Numbered from the stretch's first letter, positions 30,622 to 38,281 are shown. The stretch is DNA of 38,281 nucleotides from Yokenella regensburgei ATCC 49455 (GCF_000735455.1 NZ_JMPS01000017.1:1-38281); one strand, 5' to 3'. Translations and numbers: made by a program. The notes: generated by a model not told the origin, from the sequence alone.

Positions 30622-31776
30622 CTATGATTCGGTTTCTGCAATCCATTCAGGTATTTTTGCTTCCAGTTCCAGACGTGTTTTAAACCCACCATCGTCAATA
30701 GTGTGGCTCGCCTTCGCAATTATCCAGTCCTGGCCGTCAATGACATCTTTGAACTCCGTTACCGTTCCGTGCATCTCCGGATAAAGATCCGCGCGCCCGT
30801 AAGCCAGGGTGAGAGAGAACTCAGCAGCTCCGCGCTGGAGTTGTTGCCATTTTGCAGCTGCTGCACGTTGTGCGGCCATCTCACTGCTGTACGTCGTACG
30901 GAGTACAAAAACGTTACCATCTTCACCGGCAATATAGTCCCCTTCCCGGCTGCTGCTACGCGGCTTTTTGTCTGCGGTTTTCTTCCGCTTTTTAACAGTA
31001 ACCTTTTTCTTTTTCCCGAATTCCATATCAAGCCAGTACGCCTGCACGCCAGTGTATGCGTCGCGATCTGCAATCCGGAAAGAATGGCGATCTCCGCTGC
31101 TGCGCGTGATGGAAAACTCCGGCAACGCTCTGCCGTTTGCGCTAACACCACCACCAGGCAGGATGAAGAGCAGGTAACCATTTTTCACAGTTGCAATAGC
31201 GCCCAGCATTTCCGCCATGCGCGTCAGAAACGACATATCGCTTTCCTGCGTCTGATCTGCATGATCGATCTCGGCGGACATCAGTTGCTCTGAGATGAGA
31301 GGTTTTAACTTGTACCTGTGAGCTATAGCAGAGACGATGCGCTCTACTGTAACGTCATGCCACGACACCTCCCGCTTAACGTTAAATTCATCGCGGAAAT
31401 CTGCACTTCTGGCCGTGATCTCGATACGGTCCGGCGGCCCTGAGTGCGCAATTTCATCCACGATGAAAATCCCTTTGTGTACCAGTTTTTCTCCCTGCCA
31501 GCCTATCGCTACCGATAATTCAGCGCCACGTGGCGGTAACTCAATATCTCCCTGGCTGTCATCAACAGTGATAGTCAGTTCATCAGCATTAAAGCCCCTG
31601 TTATCTGTTAATTCTAACGAGAGTATTTTCTCATCCAGCATGATCAGCGCCTTGCCGCCAAGCATGACGTTAAACGCTGGCACACGTGACAGGTCGCCAG
31701 GATAATTTTTGAATTTCTCAGCACCTGCATTCAGCAGGCTTTTTGCGCTCTCTATTGCGTCAGTTGTCAGTGCCAT
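30622..31776 (-). CDS. D: phage tail protein gpD (late control D family)
   Basis: Baseplate/tail hub protein needed to finish the contractile tail; the old name late control protein is misleading. It has 384 residues (P2 gpD 387). The middle part (DIELPPRGAELSVAIGWQGEKLVHKGIFIVDEI, quoted in two parts: DIELPPRGAELSV and FIVDEIAHSGPPD) and C-terminal ELEAKIPEWIAETE are typical. A lysine-rich stretch (KKKKVTVKKRKK) lies in the centre. The start is the internal ATG at 31776 with AGGAGA before it; the frame is open 27 codons further upstream without such a site. In P2 D follows U in the same operon; here it is divergent from FI. Confidence 0.93.
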   Translation of the reverse strand: MALTTDAIESAKSLLNAGAEKFKNYPGDLSRVPAFNVMLGGKALIMLDEKILSLELTDNRGFNADELTITVDDSQGDIELPPRGAELSVAIGWQGEKLVHKGIFIVDEIAHSGPPDRIEITARSADFRDEFNVKREVSWHDVTVERIVSAIAHRYKLKPLISEQLMSAEIDHADQTQESDMSFLTRMAEMLGAIATVKNGYLLFILPGGGVSANGRALPEFSITRSSGDRHSFRIADRDAYTGVQAYWLDMEFGKKKKVTVKKRKKTADKKPRSSSREGDYIAGEDGNVFVLRTTYSSEMAAQRAAAAKWQQLQRGAAEFSLTLAYGRADLYPEMHGTVTEFKDVIDGQDWIIAKASHTIDDGGFKTRLELEAKIPEWIAETES

Positions 31777-31834
31777 CGCTTTCTCCTCTCGCAAATATTT
31801 CCATGCGCGCGCGATAGGACAAACAGCCTTTTGT

Positions 31835-31852
31835 TGTCGCCTTTCTGCTACA
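31835..31852. promoter_or_regulatory. Ogr-binding site, likely PF and possibly bidirectional
   Basis: TGT (31835-31837), 12 bases, ACA (31850-31852) matches the Ogr/Delta site. For FI a start about 55 bases to the right falls near 31899 with an AATATC-like -10 at about 31889. The site is symmetric: 55 bases to the left falls near 31788, with AATATT on the minus strand at about 31793-31798 just before the D ribosome binding site. Confidence 0.7.
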
Positions 31853-31927
31853 TCCATCGCAACGTGTTTGCCGCCCAGAATTCAGCGAATATCACCATGA
31901 ACTCACTAAACATGATGGCGGTAGAGT

Positions 31928-33109
31928 ATGACCGACAACTTTTTCCACGGGGCGCGCACCAAAGAAAACACCGACCTCCAGACCGCGATCAATGACATTG
32001 ATTCAACGGTCATTGGTCTGGTTGCGGTGGCCGATGATGCCGATCCCCTCACCTTTCCACTTGATACGCCAGTCCTGATCACTCGCGTGATTAGCGTGCT
32101 GGGTAAGGCGGGCAAAACAGGCTCACTGTATAAATCTCTCAAGGCTATTTCCGACCAGGTCAGCACACGTGTAATTGTTGTTCGTGTCGCCGAAGCAAAG
32201 GAAGGAGAAAATGCCAAAACTCAATCCCAGCTCATTATCGGTGGCACACAGGCTGACGGAAGCTATACCGGGATGTTTGCCCTGCTGACCGCAGAGCAGA
32301 AAACCGGTTATCGCCCTCGTATCCTCGGCATTCCGATGTACGACACGCAGGAAGTAACCGCACAGCTGCGCGTAATTGCGAAGCAGCTGCGTGCATTCTC
32401 TTACAGTTACTGCGATAGCTGCGAGACTATTGCCGAAGCGAAAACCTACCGCGAGCAGTTTGCCGAACGTGAAGGGATGATGATTTGGCCTAACTTCATC
32501 GCCTACAACCCGCAGACCGGCGTTAATGAAGAGTTCCCGGCTGTTGCCTATGCGCTTGGCCTGCGGGCACTGATTGACAATGAGCAGGGCTGGCACAAGT
32601 CACTTTCTAACGTTGCGGTGAAAAACGTCCTGGGTATCTCCAAAGATGTGTTCTGGGCGTTACAGGCGGAGGACTCCGACGCCAACGAGCTGAACGCCAA
32701 CGAGATTACCACGCTGATCAAACGCGACGGCTTCCGGTTCTGGGGGAACCGCACCACCGACACCGAAGAGTATATTTTCGAGGTGTTTACCCGTACGGCC
32801 CAAATTCTGGCGGACAGCATCGCGGAAGCACAGTTCACCACCGTGGACAAACCTCTTACCCCGGCTAACGTCAAAGACGTCGTGAGTGGGATCAATGCCA
32901 AGCTTCAGGCGCTGGTTACTGCTGGCAAACTGATTGGTGCTGCATGCTGGTTTGATATTGTCGATAACCCGACCACCGGTATTCGCCAGGGTAAAGCCGT
33001 TGTTCGCTACAACTACAGCCCCGTACCACCGCTGGAAGATTTAACGCTGATCCAGACGTTTACCGATCAGTATTACGAACCAGCCTTTGCATCGCTGGGA
33101 GGTGCATAA
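31928..33109 (+). CDS. FI: contractile tail sheath protein gpFI
   Basis: Major tail sheath subunit that contracts to drive the tube through the envelope. It has 393 residues (P2 FI 396). The N-terminus FFHGARTKENTD, TFPLDTPVLITRVISVLGK, the RAFSYSYCDSCETIAEAKTYR region and the C-terminal VVRYNYSPVPPLEDLTL are characteristic. It is the first gene of the + strand F operon, directly downstream of an Ogr site, and its stop touches the FII start. Confidence 0.97.
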   Translation: MTDNFFHGARTKENTDLQTAINDIDSTVIGLVAVADDADPLTFPLDTPVLITRVISVLGKAGKTGSLYKSLKAISDQVSTRVIVVRVAEAKEGENAKTQSQLIIGGTQADGSYTGMFALLTAEQKTGYRPRILGIPMYDTQEVTAQLRVIAKQLRAFSYSYCDSCETIAEAKTYREQFAEREGMMIWPNFIAYNPQTGVNEEFPAVAYALGLRALIDNEQGWHKSLSNVAVKNVLGISKDVFWALQAEDSDANELNANEITTLIKRDGFRFWGNRTTDTEEYIFEVFTRTAQILADSIAEAQFTTVDKPLTPANVKDVVSGINAKLQALVTAGKLIGAACWFDIVDNPTTGIRQGKAVVRYNYSPVPPLEDLTLIQTFTDQYYEPAFASLGGA

Positions 33110-33625
33110 ATGGCTATTCCGAAGAAACTCCGCCTGTTCACGATGTTTGTCGATGGTGACAACTACATCGGGAAAATCCCCAGCGTCACGCTCCCCAAAA
33201 TTACCCGTAAAACGGAAGATTACCAGGGTGGCGGGATGCTTGGCTCCGCTGCTGTCGACCTCGGCCTTGATTCAGGTGCACTGGATGCATCAATGGTTGT
33301 TGGCGGCATGGTCGAAGAGCTGATCCTGAAATGGGGCGGGGACATTGACGAACTACGCACGCGCTTTGTCGGTGAGATCTACAGCGGTGGAACAAGTTCC
33401 CTGCTTGAGATCGAGATGCGCGGACGTATTACCGAAGTTGACCAGGGCGAAGCCAAGCAGGGTGATGACACCAGCCATACTTATGCGCTCAAAAATACGT
33501 ATTACAAGCTCTCCGTGGATGACAAGCCTTTGCTGGAAATCGACCTGCTGAACTTCATCTACAAGCGCAACGGCAAGAGTCTCTACCCGGACCGCATTGC
33601 GTCCGCCCTGGGCCTCGGCCAGTAA
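33110..33625 (+). CDS. FII: tail tube protein gpFII
   Basis: Major tail tube subunit. It has 171 residues (P2 FII 172). PKKLRLFTMFVDGDNYIGK at the N-terminus, the VTLPKITRKTEDYQGGGM segment and the MRGRITEVDQGEAKQGDD region match the family. The ATG follows the FI stop with no gap; FI's last codons supply GGGAGG as the binding site. Sheath and tube are thus coupled for matched output. Confidence 0.97.
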   Translation: MAIPKKLRLFTMFVDGDNYIGKIPSVTLPKITRKTEDYQGGGMLGSAAVDLGLDSGALDASMVVGGMVEELILKWGGDIDELRTRFVGEIYSGGTSSLLEIEMRGRITEVDQGEAKQGDDTSHTYALKNTYYKLSVDDKPLLEIDLLNFIYKRNGKSLYPDRIASALGLGQ

Positions 33626-33647
33626 TCATTTTTTAACCACTACCAAT

Positions 33648-33666
33648 GGCGGCCAGCCTGGCCGCC
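33648..33666 (+). other. hairpin between FII and E
   Basis: GGCGGCC (33648-33654) and GGCCGCC (33660-33666) form a perfect 7-bp stem with a 5-base loop and no T run. It may protect the abundant FI-FII part of the mRNA or lower expression of E and later genes. Confidence 0.6.
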
Positions 33667-33679
33667 CGGAGAAAATATA

Positions 33680-33979
33680 ATGTCAGTAACTCTCAGCCAA
33701 CCCATTAAACGCGGCGACCAGGAAATCAAATCCGTCGCAATCACCGACACAATCAAGCAAGCTGGCTCACTGCGCGGGCTGCGGCTGGTTGATGTTCTCA
33801 ACTTCGACTATGACGCGGTATCAACTCTGCTGACACGCGTCACCGCGCCTCAGCTGACAACCACTGATATTTCCTCAATGGCGACCGGCGACTTTACGGC
33901 GCTGTGCGAAGAAATTACGCCTTTTTTGACGAAAGCGGCGCCGTCCGCACCGAGCGAGGCGGCGACGGCGAGCAAGTAA
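33680..33979 (+). CDS. E: tail assembly chaperone gpE
   Basis: Small cytoplasmic protein that helps the tape measure and tube assemble. It has 99 residues (P2 E 91). The N-terminus has a TLSQPIKRGDQEI segment and a SLRGLRLVDVLNFDYDAVSTLLTRV core as in P2 gpE. A GGAGA binding site lies 9 bases before the ATG. Near the 3' end it contains the slippery T TTT TTG that yields the longer E-E' product. Confidence 0.92.
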   Translation: MSVTLSQPIKRGDQEIKSVAITDTIKQAGSLRGLRLVDVLNFDYDAVSTLLTRVTAPQLTTTDISSMATGDFTALCEEITPFLTKAAPSAPSEAATASK

Positions 33980-34152
33980 GAGAGGCAGTATTCAGCGATG
34001 TCGACGATCTGATCGCTGACATCGCTGTGATATTTCACTGGCCGCCCTCCGAAATGCACAGCATGGAGTTGCGCGAGCTGATGGCCTGGCGCGAACGGGC
34101 GGCCATCAGAAGCGGTAACCATGAGAAGGAGGATGACGACGATGGATCTTAG
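33680..34152 (+). CDS. E': E-E' frameshift fusion of the tail assembly chaperone
   Basis: A -1 slip at T TTT TTG (33922-33928) joins the first 83 codons of E to the overlapping frame, which runs to 34152, for about 157 residues in all. The E' part starts DESGAVRTERGG and contains FSDVDDLIADIAVIFHWPPSEM, the conserved GpE' core. The same heptamer is used by P2. The short and long products correspond to the gpG/gpGT pair of lambda. The E' frame has an ATG at 33904, but it lies upstream of the slip and has no binding site. Confidence 0.88.
33922..33928 (+). promoter_or_regulatory. -1 ribosomal frameshift site
   Basis: TTTTTTG in frame as T TTT TTG, in the E reading frame and within the overlap with the E' frame. 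Confidence 0.88.
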
Positions 34153-37081
34153 TATTCGCGTTGCTTTCAGTGCAATTGACAAGCTCACCCGCCCGGTCAG
34201 CGCCGCCAGTAAAGCCATTGGCGGCCTTTCTGACTCCCTCAAAAAAACACAGTCCTCTATCAAAGACCTGGAAAAAAGCGCAACGTCATTTGATAAGCTG
34301 CGCTCGCAAGCCAATGACACTGCGCTGAAGCTGAAAAGCACCCAGCGGGCCTTTGACGGTCTCAACCAGAAACAACGCGAAGGCGGCCAGCTTACTGAAG
34401 CCCAGACGGCGCGACTTGAGTCACTTCGCACCAAACTTTCCCGGCTGACTGAAACATACGGCAGGCAAACGACGCAGCTTCGCACAGCTGCACAGGCAGT
34501 GCGCCAGCATGGCGTTAACCTCACCACCGGCAGCGGCGCCATCCAGAGTGCCATCAGGCGCACGGAGCAATACAACCAGACACTTGAGCGCGAACGCCGC
34601 CAGCTGGCTGCTACTCAGAAAGCCCAGGCCAGATACGATCGGGCAAAAGAGACTGCGGGCAAACTTCGCGGGGCGGGTATGGGGATGATGCTCGGCACCG
34701 CTGCTGCGGGTTACGCTGGCGGATCATTCCTGGCGCCTGCAATTGGTTTCGACGAGGAAATGTCACGCGTTCAGGCATTAACCCGCCTTAATAAAGACTC
34801 TTCCCAAATGGGGGATCTGCGCGCGCAGGCTAAAAAACTCGGTGCAGAAACTGCATTTACTTCACGAGATGCTGCCAGTGGGCAGGCGTTTCTTGCAATG
34901 GCTGGCTTTACTCCAGAAGCTATTCAGGCTGCATTGCCTGGCGTTCTGAATATGGCGCTGGCTGGCGGCATGGATCTTGGTGAAAGTGCCGACATCAGCT
35001 CCAACATTCTTTCGCAGTTCCGTCTCGATCCAAAGGAAATGGATCGGGTCAGCGATGTTTTGACCGCAGCATTTACCCGTACTAACACCGATTTAATGAA
35101 CATCGGTGAGGCGATGAAGTATGCAGGAACGGGGATGGCCGGTCTTGGCGTTGATGTTGAACGCACAACCGCCATGATCGGCGTAATGGCGAACGTTGGC
35201 CTGCGCGGCAGTATTGCAGGTACGGGACTGCAAACCACCTTCTCGCGTCTGGCCGCACCAACAGGTAAAGCCCAGGCAGCCCTGAAAGAATTGGGCGTTT
35301 CTGTTGCCGATGCCACCGGGAAAATGCGACCGGCCGAAGTGGTCTTGTCTGATATTTATAAATCTATCAAAAAGTACGGCGACACAGACCAGTTGTCATT
35401 CTTTAAAGACATAGCGGGCGAGGAAGCAGCAAAGTCATTTCAGGCGCTGGTAAGATCGGCTGGTAGCGGTGAGCTGCAAAAACTCCTTGCCGATTTGCGC
35501 GGCTCTCAGGGCGAAGCGCAGAAGGCAGCGAAGGTCATGGCTGACAACCTCAGCGGTGATCTGAAAAACCTGGACAGCGCATGGGAAGGTTTCCGCATTC
35601 AGATTGAGGAGACTGCCGACGGCCCTCTGCGCTCTCTCACTCAGGGGCTTAGCGATATGATCACCGCTGCCAGCACTTGGGTAAAAGAAAACCCCCGCCT
35701 GGCACAAACAATCATTCTGGTTGTGGGTGGGGCACTTGCACTGGTGGCGGCAATTGGCGCTGCATCACTGGCGATGGGTATTCTTATTGGCCCCCTCACC
35801 AAACTACAGCTCGGTTTTTCACTGCTGACCGGTGGTCGCGGGCTACTCGGCACCATTGCAGCTTTTCGCACTCTCGGCACTGCCGCGGGCCCGGCCATGG
35901 CGAACGTCAGAGGGTGGTCCGTCTTACTGTCAGGAATCGCACCTAAACTGGGAAGAATTTCAGCTATTCTCCCCGCGGTTCGCTCTGGTCTGCTTACTGC
36001 ATTCCTGTCTCCTGGCGCACTTTTGGGATCGCTGACTAAAAACATTGGCATGTTGCTGTTGCGCCTCACTGGCTTACCAGCAATCTGGGGCATGATCACC
36101 GGTGCGGTATCTATTCTTGGTGGGGCTTTATCTTTTTTACTCAGTCCAATAGGCCTGATTGGCGCCGCATTTGTCGCTGCGGGATTGCTAATCTGGCGAT
36201 ACTGGGAACCCATTAAGGCGTTTTTCCTCGGTGTGTTTACCGGAGTTATGCAGGCGATCTCTCCTCTCAGGGATACCTTTGCCACCTTTTCCCCCATCTT
36301 TGACATGATCAGTGATGGGGTTAAATCCGTCTGGCAGTGGTTTACGAACCTCTTATCGCCAGTGCAGACCAGCAAGGAGACGCTTGATAAATGCACGAGC
36401 GCTGGCGAGATCTTCGGTAACGTGCTCGGCGGTGCAATAAATCTCGTACTGACCCCAGCCAAGATGCTTCTTGATACCCTTGGCTGGATACTTGAAAAAC
36501 TTGGTGTATTACCCGATGAAGCAGAGAGGGCGCGCAAGAAAATTGAGGATGCGCAACGCTCCGCCCTCCTTCAGGATAAGGTGGCTTTCCTTGCCGGTGA
36601 TATGGCTAAAGTTGCCCCCAAAAAAGCAGAGTCGCCAGTTACTACTGGCGCACCACCTGCGGCCTCGCCACTGTCAGGAAATACCGGTACGCAAAGACGT
36701 CTGCAAAGCATCGCAGACAATACAAAAGCAACCGCTGACAACACCAAGAAAGTCGGGCCGGGTGACATTATTTTCAAAAACCTGCCGCGTGCTCTGGCTT
36801 TGCGTGGCGCATATCAGGAAGCGCGCGTTACGCCGCAATCAGTACCGCGAGTGGCAACGCCCGCAGCTGGCGGCATTATTTCAGCGACAGCAGCCACACA
36901 GGCCCCGGTATCAGCTCCCGTTACCGCTCCGACCGGCAGCGCCCCAATTTTTAACATTACCTTTAACGATGTTGGTAAGCGCACGGATCAGGAGCTGGAA
37001 AGAATGATGCGCAATGTTGTGCGTGATGCAATGGCCAGCACCGGCAGAATTAACCGTGGTTCTTTCCGCGACAGAGATTAG
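34142..37081 (+). CDS. T: tail tape measure protein gpT
   Basis: Sets tail length and is ejected ahead of the DNA. It has 979 residues with the chosen start, longer than P2 T (815), which would predict a longer tail. An N-terminal coiled-coil-rich part (about 20-180) is followed by the tape-measure core (GFDEEMSRVQALTRL, about 200-450), two hydrophobic stretches near 520-553 and 643-690 that may span the inner membrane, and a Pro/Ala/Thr-rich C-terminal part. An ATG at 34121 is in frame, but GGAGG at 34128-34132 is 9 bases before the ATG at 34142, which is preferred. It overlaps the end of E'. Confidence 0.95.
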   Translation: MDLSIRVAFSAIDKLTRPVSAASKAIGGLSDSLKKTQSSIKDLEKSATSFDKLRSQANDTALKLKSTQRAFDGLNQKQREGGQLTEAQTARLESLRTKLSRLTETYGRQTTQLRTAAQAVRQHGVNLTTGSGAIQSAIRRTEQYNQTLERERRQLAATQKAQARYDRAKETAGKLRGAGMGMMLGTAAAGYAGGSFLAPAIGFDEEMSRVQALTRLNKDSSQMGDLRAQAKKLGAETAFTSRDAASGQAFLAMAGFTPEAIQAALPGVLNMALAGGMDLGESADISSNILSQFRLDPKEMDRVSDVLTAAFTRTNTDLMNIGEAMKYAGTGMAGLGVDVERTTAMIGVMANVGLRGSIAGTGLQTTFSRLAAPTGKAQAALKELGVSVADATGKMRPAEVVLSDIYKSIKKYGDTDQLSFFKDIAGEEAAKSFQALVRSAGSGELQKLLADLRGSQGEAQKAAKVMADNLSGDLKNLDSAWEGFRIQIEETADGPLRSLTQGLSDMITAASTWVKENPRLAQTIILVVGGALALVAAIGAASLAMGILIGPLTKLQLGFSLLTGGRGLLGTIAAFRTLGTAAGPAMANVRGWSVLLSGIAPKLGRISAILPAVRSGLLTAFLSPGALLGSLTKNIGMLLLRLTGLPAIWGMITGAVSILGGALSFLLSPIGLIGAAFVAAGLLIWRYWEPIKAFFLGVFTGVMQAISPLRDTFATFSPIFDMISDGVKSVWQWFTNLLSPVQTSKETLDKCTSAGEIFGNVLGGAINLVLTPAKMLLDTLGWILEKLGVLPDEAERARKKIEDAQRSALLQDKVAFLAGDMAKVAPKKAESPVTTGAPPAASPLSGNTGTQRRLQSIADNTKATADNTKKVGPGDIIFKNLPRALALRGAYQEARVTPQSVPRVATPAAGGIISATAATQAPVSAPVTAPTGSAPIFNITFNDVGKRTDQELERMMRNVVRDAMASTGRINRGSFRDRD

Positions 37082-37090
37082 GTGACGATT

Positions 37091-37579
37091 ATGATGATGG
37101 TTTTTGGAATGTTCGTTTTTATGCTGCGCACCACCCCTTACCAGCAACTCCAGCACTCGCAGGAGTGGAGGCACGTAAAAAACGAGCGGGTTAACCAGTC
37201 AGCTGGCTGGCAGTACATTGGGGCTGGTGATGACAATATAACGCTGTCAGGCGTCCTTTACCCGGAAATCACCGGTGGAAATCTCTCGCTGTCAGCCCTT
37301 GAAACTATCGGCTACGCAGGGCGCCCATGGCCCCTTATTGAGGGTACGGGGCGTATTTATGGTATGTACGTTTTAACACGTCTGGAGCGGGGCAAGTCCG
37401 AGTTCGACCGATTTGGGAATCCAAAAAAAATCGAATTTACCCTCAGCCTGAGCCGTGTCGATGCGGATTACAGGGAGAAGCTGCAAAGCTCGACCGTCAG
37501 CGATGCCCTGGCCGGGTTAAAGACGAGTGCAAATAATGCGATAAACCAGGTGAAAGACTCGCTCAACGGTCTGTTTTAG
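37091..37579 (+). CDS. U: tail protein gpU
   Basis: Small tail protein of the P2 family, needed for tail completion. It has 162 residues from the ATG at 37091, which gives MMMVFGMFVFMLRT as in P2 (159 residues, MMMVLGLF); a GTG three codons earlier is less likely. The TLSGVLYPEITGG and WPLIEGTGRIYGMYVL segments are typical. AGGTGA precedes the start. It is the last gene of this + strand operon; in P2 the next gene would be D. Confidence 0.94.
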   Translation: MMMVFGMFVFMLRTTPYQQLQHSQEWRHVKNERVNQSAGWQYIGAGDDNITLSGVLYPEITGGNLSLSALETIGYAGRPWPLIEGTGRIYGMYVLTRLERGKSEFDRFGNPKKIEFTLSLSRVDADYREKLQSSTVSDALAGLKTSANNAINQVKDSLNGLF

Positions 37580-37586
37580 TGATGCC

Positions 37587-38156
37587 TTAAGCCCCTTCAT
37601 GTTCCCTTCTTGCTGAAGGGAACTTTTTATAAAGCGTCGACATTCCAACATCAAAAATAATAGCCACCCGCTGTCGTTTCTCCCCTGCGGCTATCAGTCT
37701 TCCCGCCTGTTCCCATTGCTGCTTTGTCAGTTTTGGTCGCCTCCCGCCTATCCTTCCTTCTGCGCGAGCTGCAACCAAACCGGCGCGGGTGCGCTCAACG
37801 ATTAACTCCCTCTCCATTTCTGCCAGCGCCCCCATGACGTGAAAGAAAAAGCGCCCCATAGGTGTTGAGGTATCAATGCTGTCTGTCAGGCTGCGGAAGT
37901 TAACACCGCGATTGCGTAGCTCTTCGATCATTGTCACCAGGTGGCGCATGCTCCGCCCGAGACGATCAAGCTTCCAGACAACCAGCGTATCCCCCTCCGA
38001 TAAGGTCCGTAATAAACGCTTAAGGCCCGGCCTTTCCGCTTTTGTTCCGCTTATTTTGTCTTCAAATATTTGTACACATCCTGCGCTTTCCAGTGCATTT
38101 CTTTGCAGCGAGGTGTTCTGGTCATTTGTTGACACCCTTACATAGCCGATCAGCAT
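37587..38156 (-). CDS. serine DNA invertase, Gin/Hin/Pin family
   Basis: Site-specific recombinase that flips a DNA segment between two crossover sites with help from Fis. It has 189 residues (Gin 193). The catalytic serine is S9 in YVRVSTNDQ; KLDRLGRSMRHLV and FHVMGALAEMERELI(VERT) are the family's active-site and helix-E parts; the C-terminal helix-turn-helix (GEKRQRVAIIFDVGMSTLYKK) reads the site. AAGGGG precedes the ATG. In related phages such genes switch tail-fibre tips. Its 3' end overlaps the terminator of the opposing F operon. Confidence 0.95.
   Translation of the reverse strand: MLIGYVRVSTNDQNTSLQRNALESAGCVQIFEDKISGTKAERPGLKRLLRTLSEGDTLVVWKLDRLGRSMRHLVTMIEELRNRGVNFRSLTDSIDTSTPMGRFFFHVMGALAEMERELIVERTRAGLVAARAEGRIGGRRPKLTKQQWEQAGRLIAAGEKRQRVAIIFDVGMSTLYKKFPSARREHEGA
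37601..37628 (+). terminator. F-operon terminator inside the invertase gene
   Basis: GTTCCCTTC (37601-37609) and GAAGGGAAC (37615-37623) form a 9-bp stem with a 5-base loop, then T5. It acts on transcripts coming from U and is encoded within the last codons of the invertase gene. Confidence 0.85.
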
Positions 38157-38208
38157 AAAAATCCCCTTTATTTAGATGCCATAGTCCCTCGCATTGTATC
38201 GAGCATCG

Positions 38209-38281
38209 TCATTTCTGGCTGTACTGCAGGTTAGGTACCGCACCGTCAGAAGTAACCATGTCTTCCGGCAAACGTTGGTTT
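38209..38281 (-). CDS. 3' end of an unidentified reading frame upstream of the invertase
   Basis: An open frame enters from the right edge and ends at a TGA at 38209-38211 after at least 23 codons (...RLPEDMVTSDGAVPNLQ). Position and strand suggest a tail-fibre or fibre-assembly gene read toward the invertase, ending past the crossover site. Too short to identify. The remaining bases 38157-38208 hold the invertase leader. Confidence 0.4.
   Translation of the reverse strand, partial: NQRLPEDMVTSDGAVPNLQYSQK
38263..38281 (-). other. gix/hix-like invertase crossover site, cut by the window edge
   Basis: On the minus strand AAACCAACGTTTGCCGGAA resembles the Mu gix site, as I recall it, at AAACC, GTTT and the CxGGAA-like end. 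It lies about 107 bases upstream of the invertase start, as crossover sites often do. The other half of the 26-base site is outside the window. Confidence 0.55.

Larger units (their letters stand above)
29698..38281. mobile_element. P2-like prophage, left end; continues past the window
   Basis: The element begins at the cpxP/CpxQ 3' end beside fieF and contains P2-family ogr, D, FI, FII, E/E', T and U genes, a DNA invertase and a lipoprotein cargo gene. Integrase, replication, capsid and lysis genes must lie to the right of the window. The P2-like phage WPhi is, as I recall, also integrated between cpxP and fieF. All genes seen are full length, so the prophage may be intact. Confidence 0.9.

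Noticed and set aside
31777-37640. Idea that the invertase itself flips FI-U
   Set aside because: No gix/hix-like sequence was seen near either end of the FI-U block; the only such sequence lies on the far side of the invertase, so the switch it controls is more likely to the right. The block was probably inverted by another event.

Overview
The window is a piece of an enteric gamma-proteobacterial chromosome. Every housekeeping protein from ppc to fieF is near-identical in length and sequence to its Escherichia coli counterpart, but not identical, and GC is fairly high. An Enterobacter-like or close genus (Enterobacter, Lelliottia, Leclercia, Klebsiella group) fits best; the genus cannot be fixed from the sequence alone.

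Layout. (1) 1-7341: an accessory, tightly packed + strand cluster. It holds the 3' part of a FecCD/BtuC-type permease, its ATPase, a SAM methyltransferase, a ModD-type phosphoribosyltransferase homologue, a TonB-dependent outer-membrane receptor and an atypical MOSC-domain protein, followed by a membrane-anchored alpha/beta hydrolase. ModD, MOSC and a FecCD-type importer (the type that includes the molybdate importer MolBC) together suggest molybdenum/tungsten or metallophore acquisition. This is the best candidate for an undescribed metabolic system here. (2) 7613-29627: core backbone in E. coli-like order: ppc, yijE, katG, metF, metL, metB, metJ, rpmE, priA, cytR, ftsN, hslV, hslU, menA, rraA, then pfkA and fieF. 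The methionine genes carry MetJ boxes before metF and between metB and metJ. hslVU has a clear sigma-32 promoter overlapping the ftsN stop codon and a stem-loop at the mRNA 5' end. Two E. coli blocks are absent: the gldA-frw-pfl region between ppc and yijE, and zapB-glpFKX-fpr-tpiA-cdh-sbp between rraA and pfkA.

(3) 29698-38281: the left end of a P2-like prophage that runs off the window. It is inserted at the 3' end of cpxP, in the region that encodes the CpxQ small RNA. The CpxQ terminator is still present beside fieF, but cpxP itself is not seen. From the attachment site inward come a small lipoprotein gene (probable moron), ogr, tail gene D, then the F operon (FI sheath, FII tube, E and frameshifted E', T tape measure, U), then a Gin/Hin-type DNA invertase, and at the very edge a gix-like crossover sequence inside a truncated reading frame.

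The unusual point of the prophage is orientation. In P2 the genes FI-FII-E-T-U-D-ogr form one collinear block. Here D and ogr point left while FI to U point right, so the F operon is flipped. A single TGT-N12-ACA Ogr-type site lies between the two divergent units and could drive both. U converges on the invertase, and the terminator for U lies inside the end of the invertase coding sequence.
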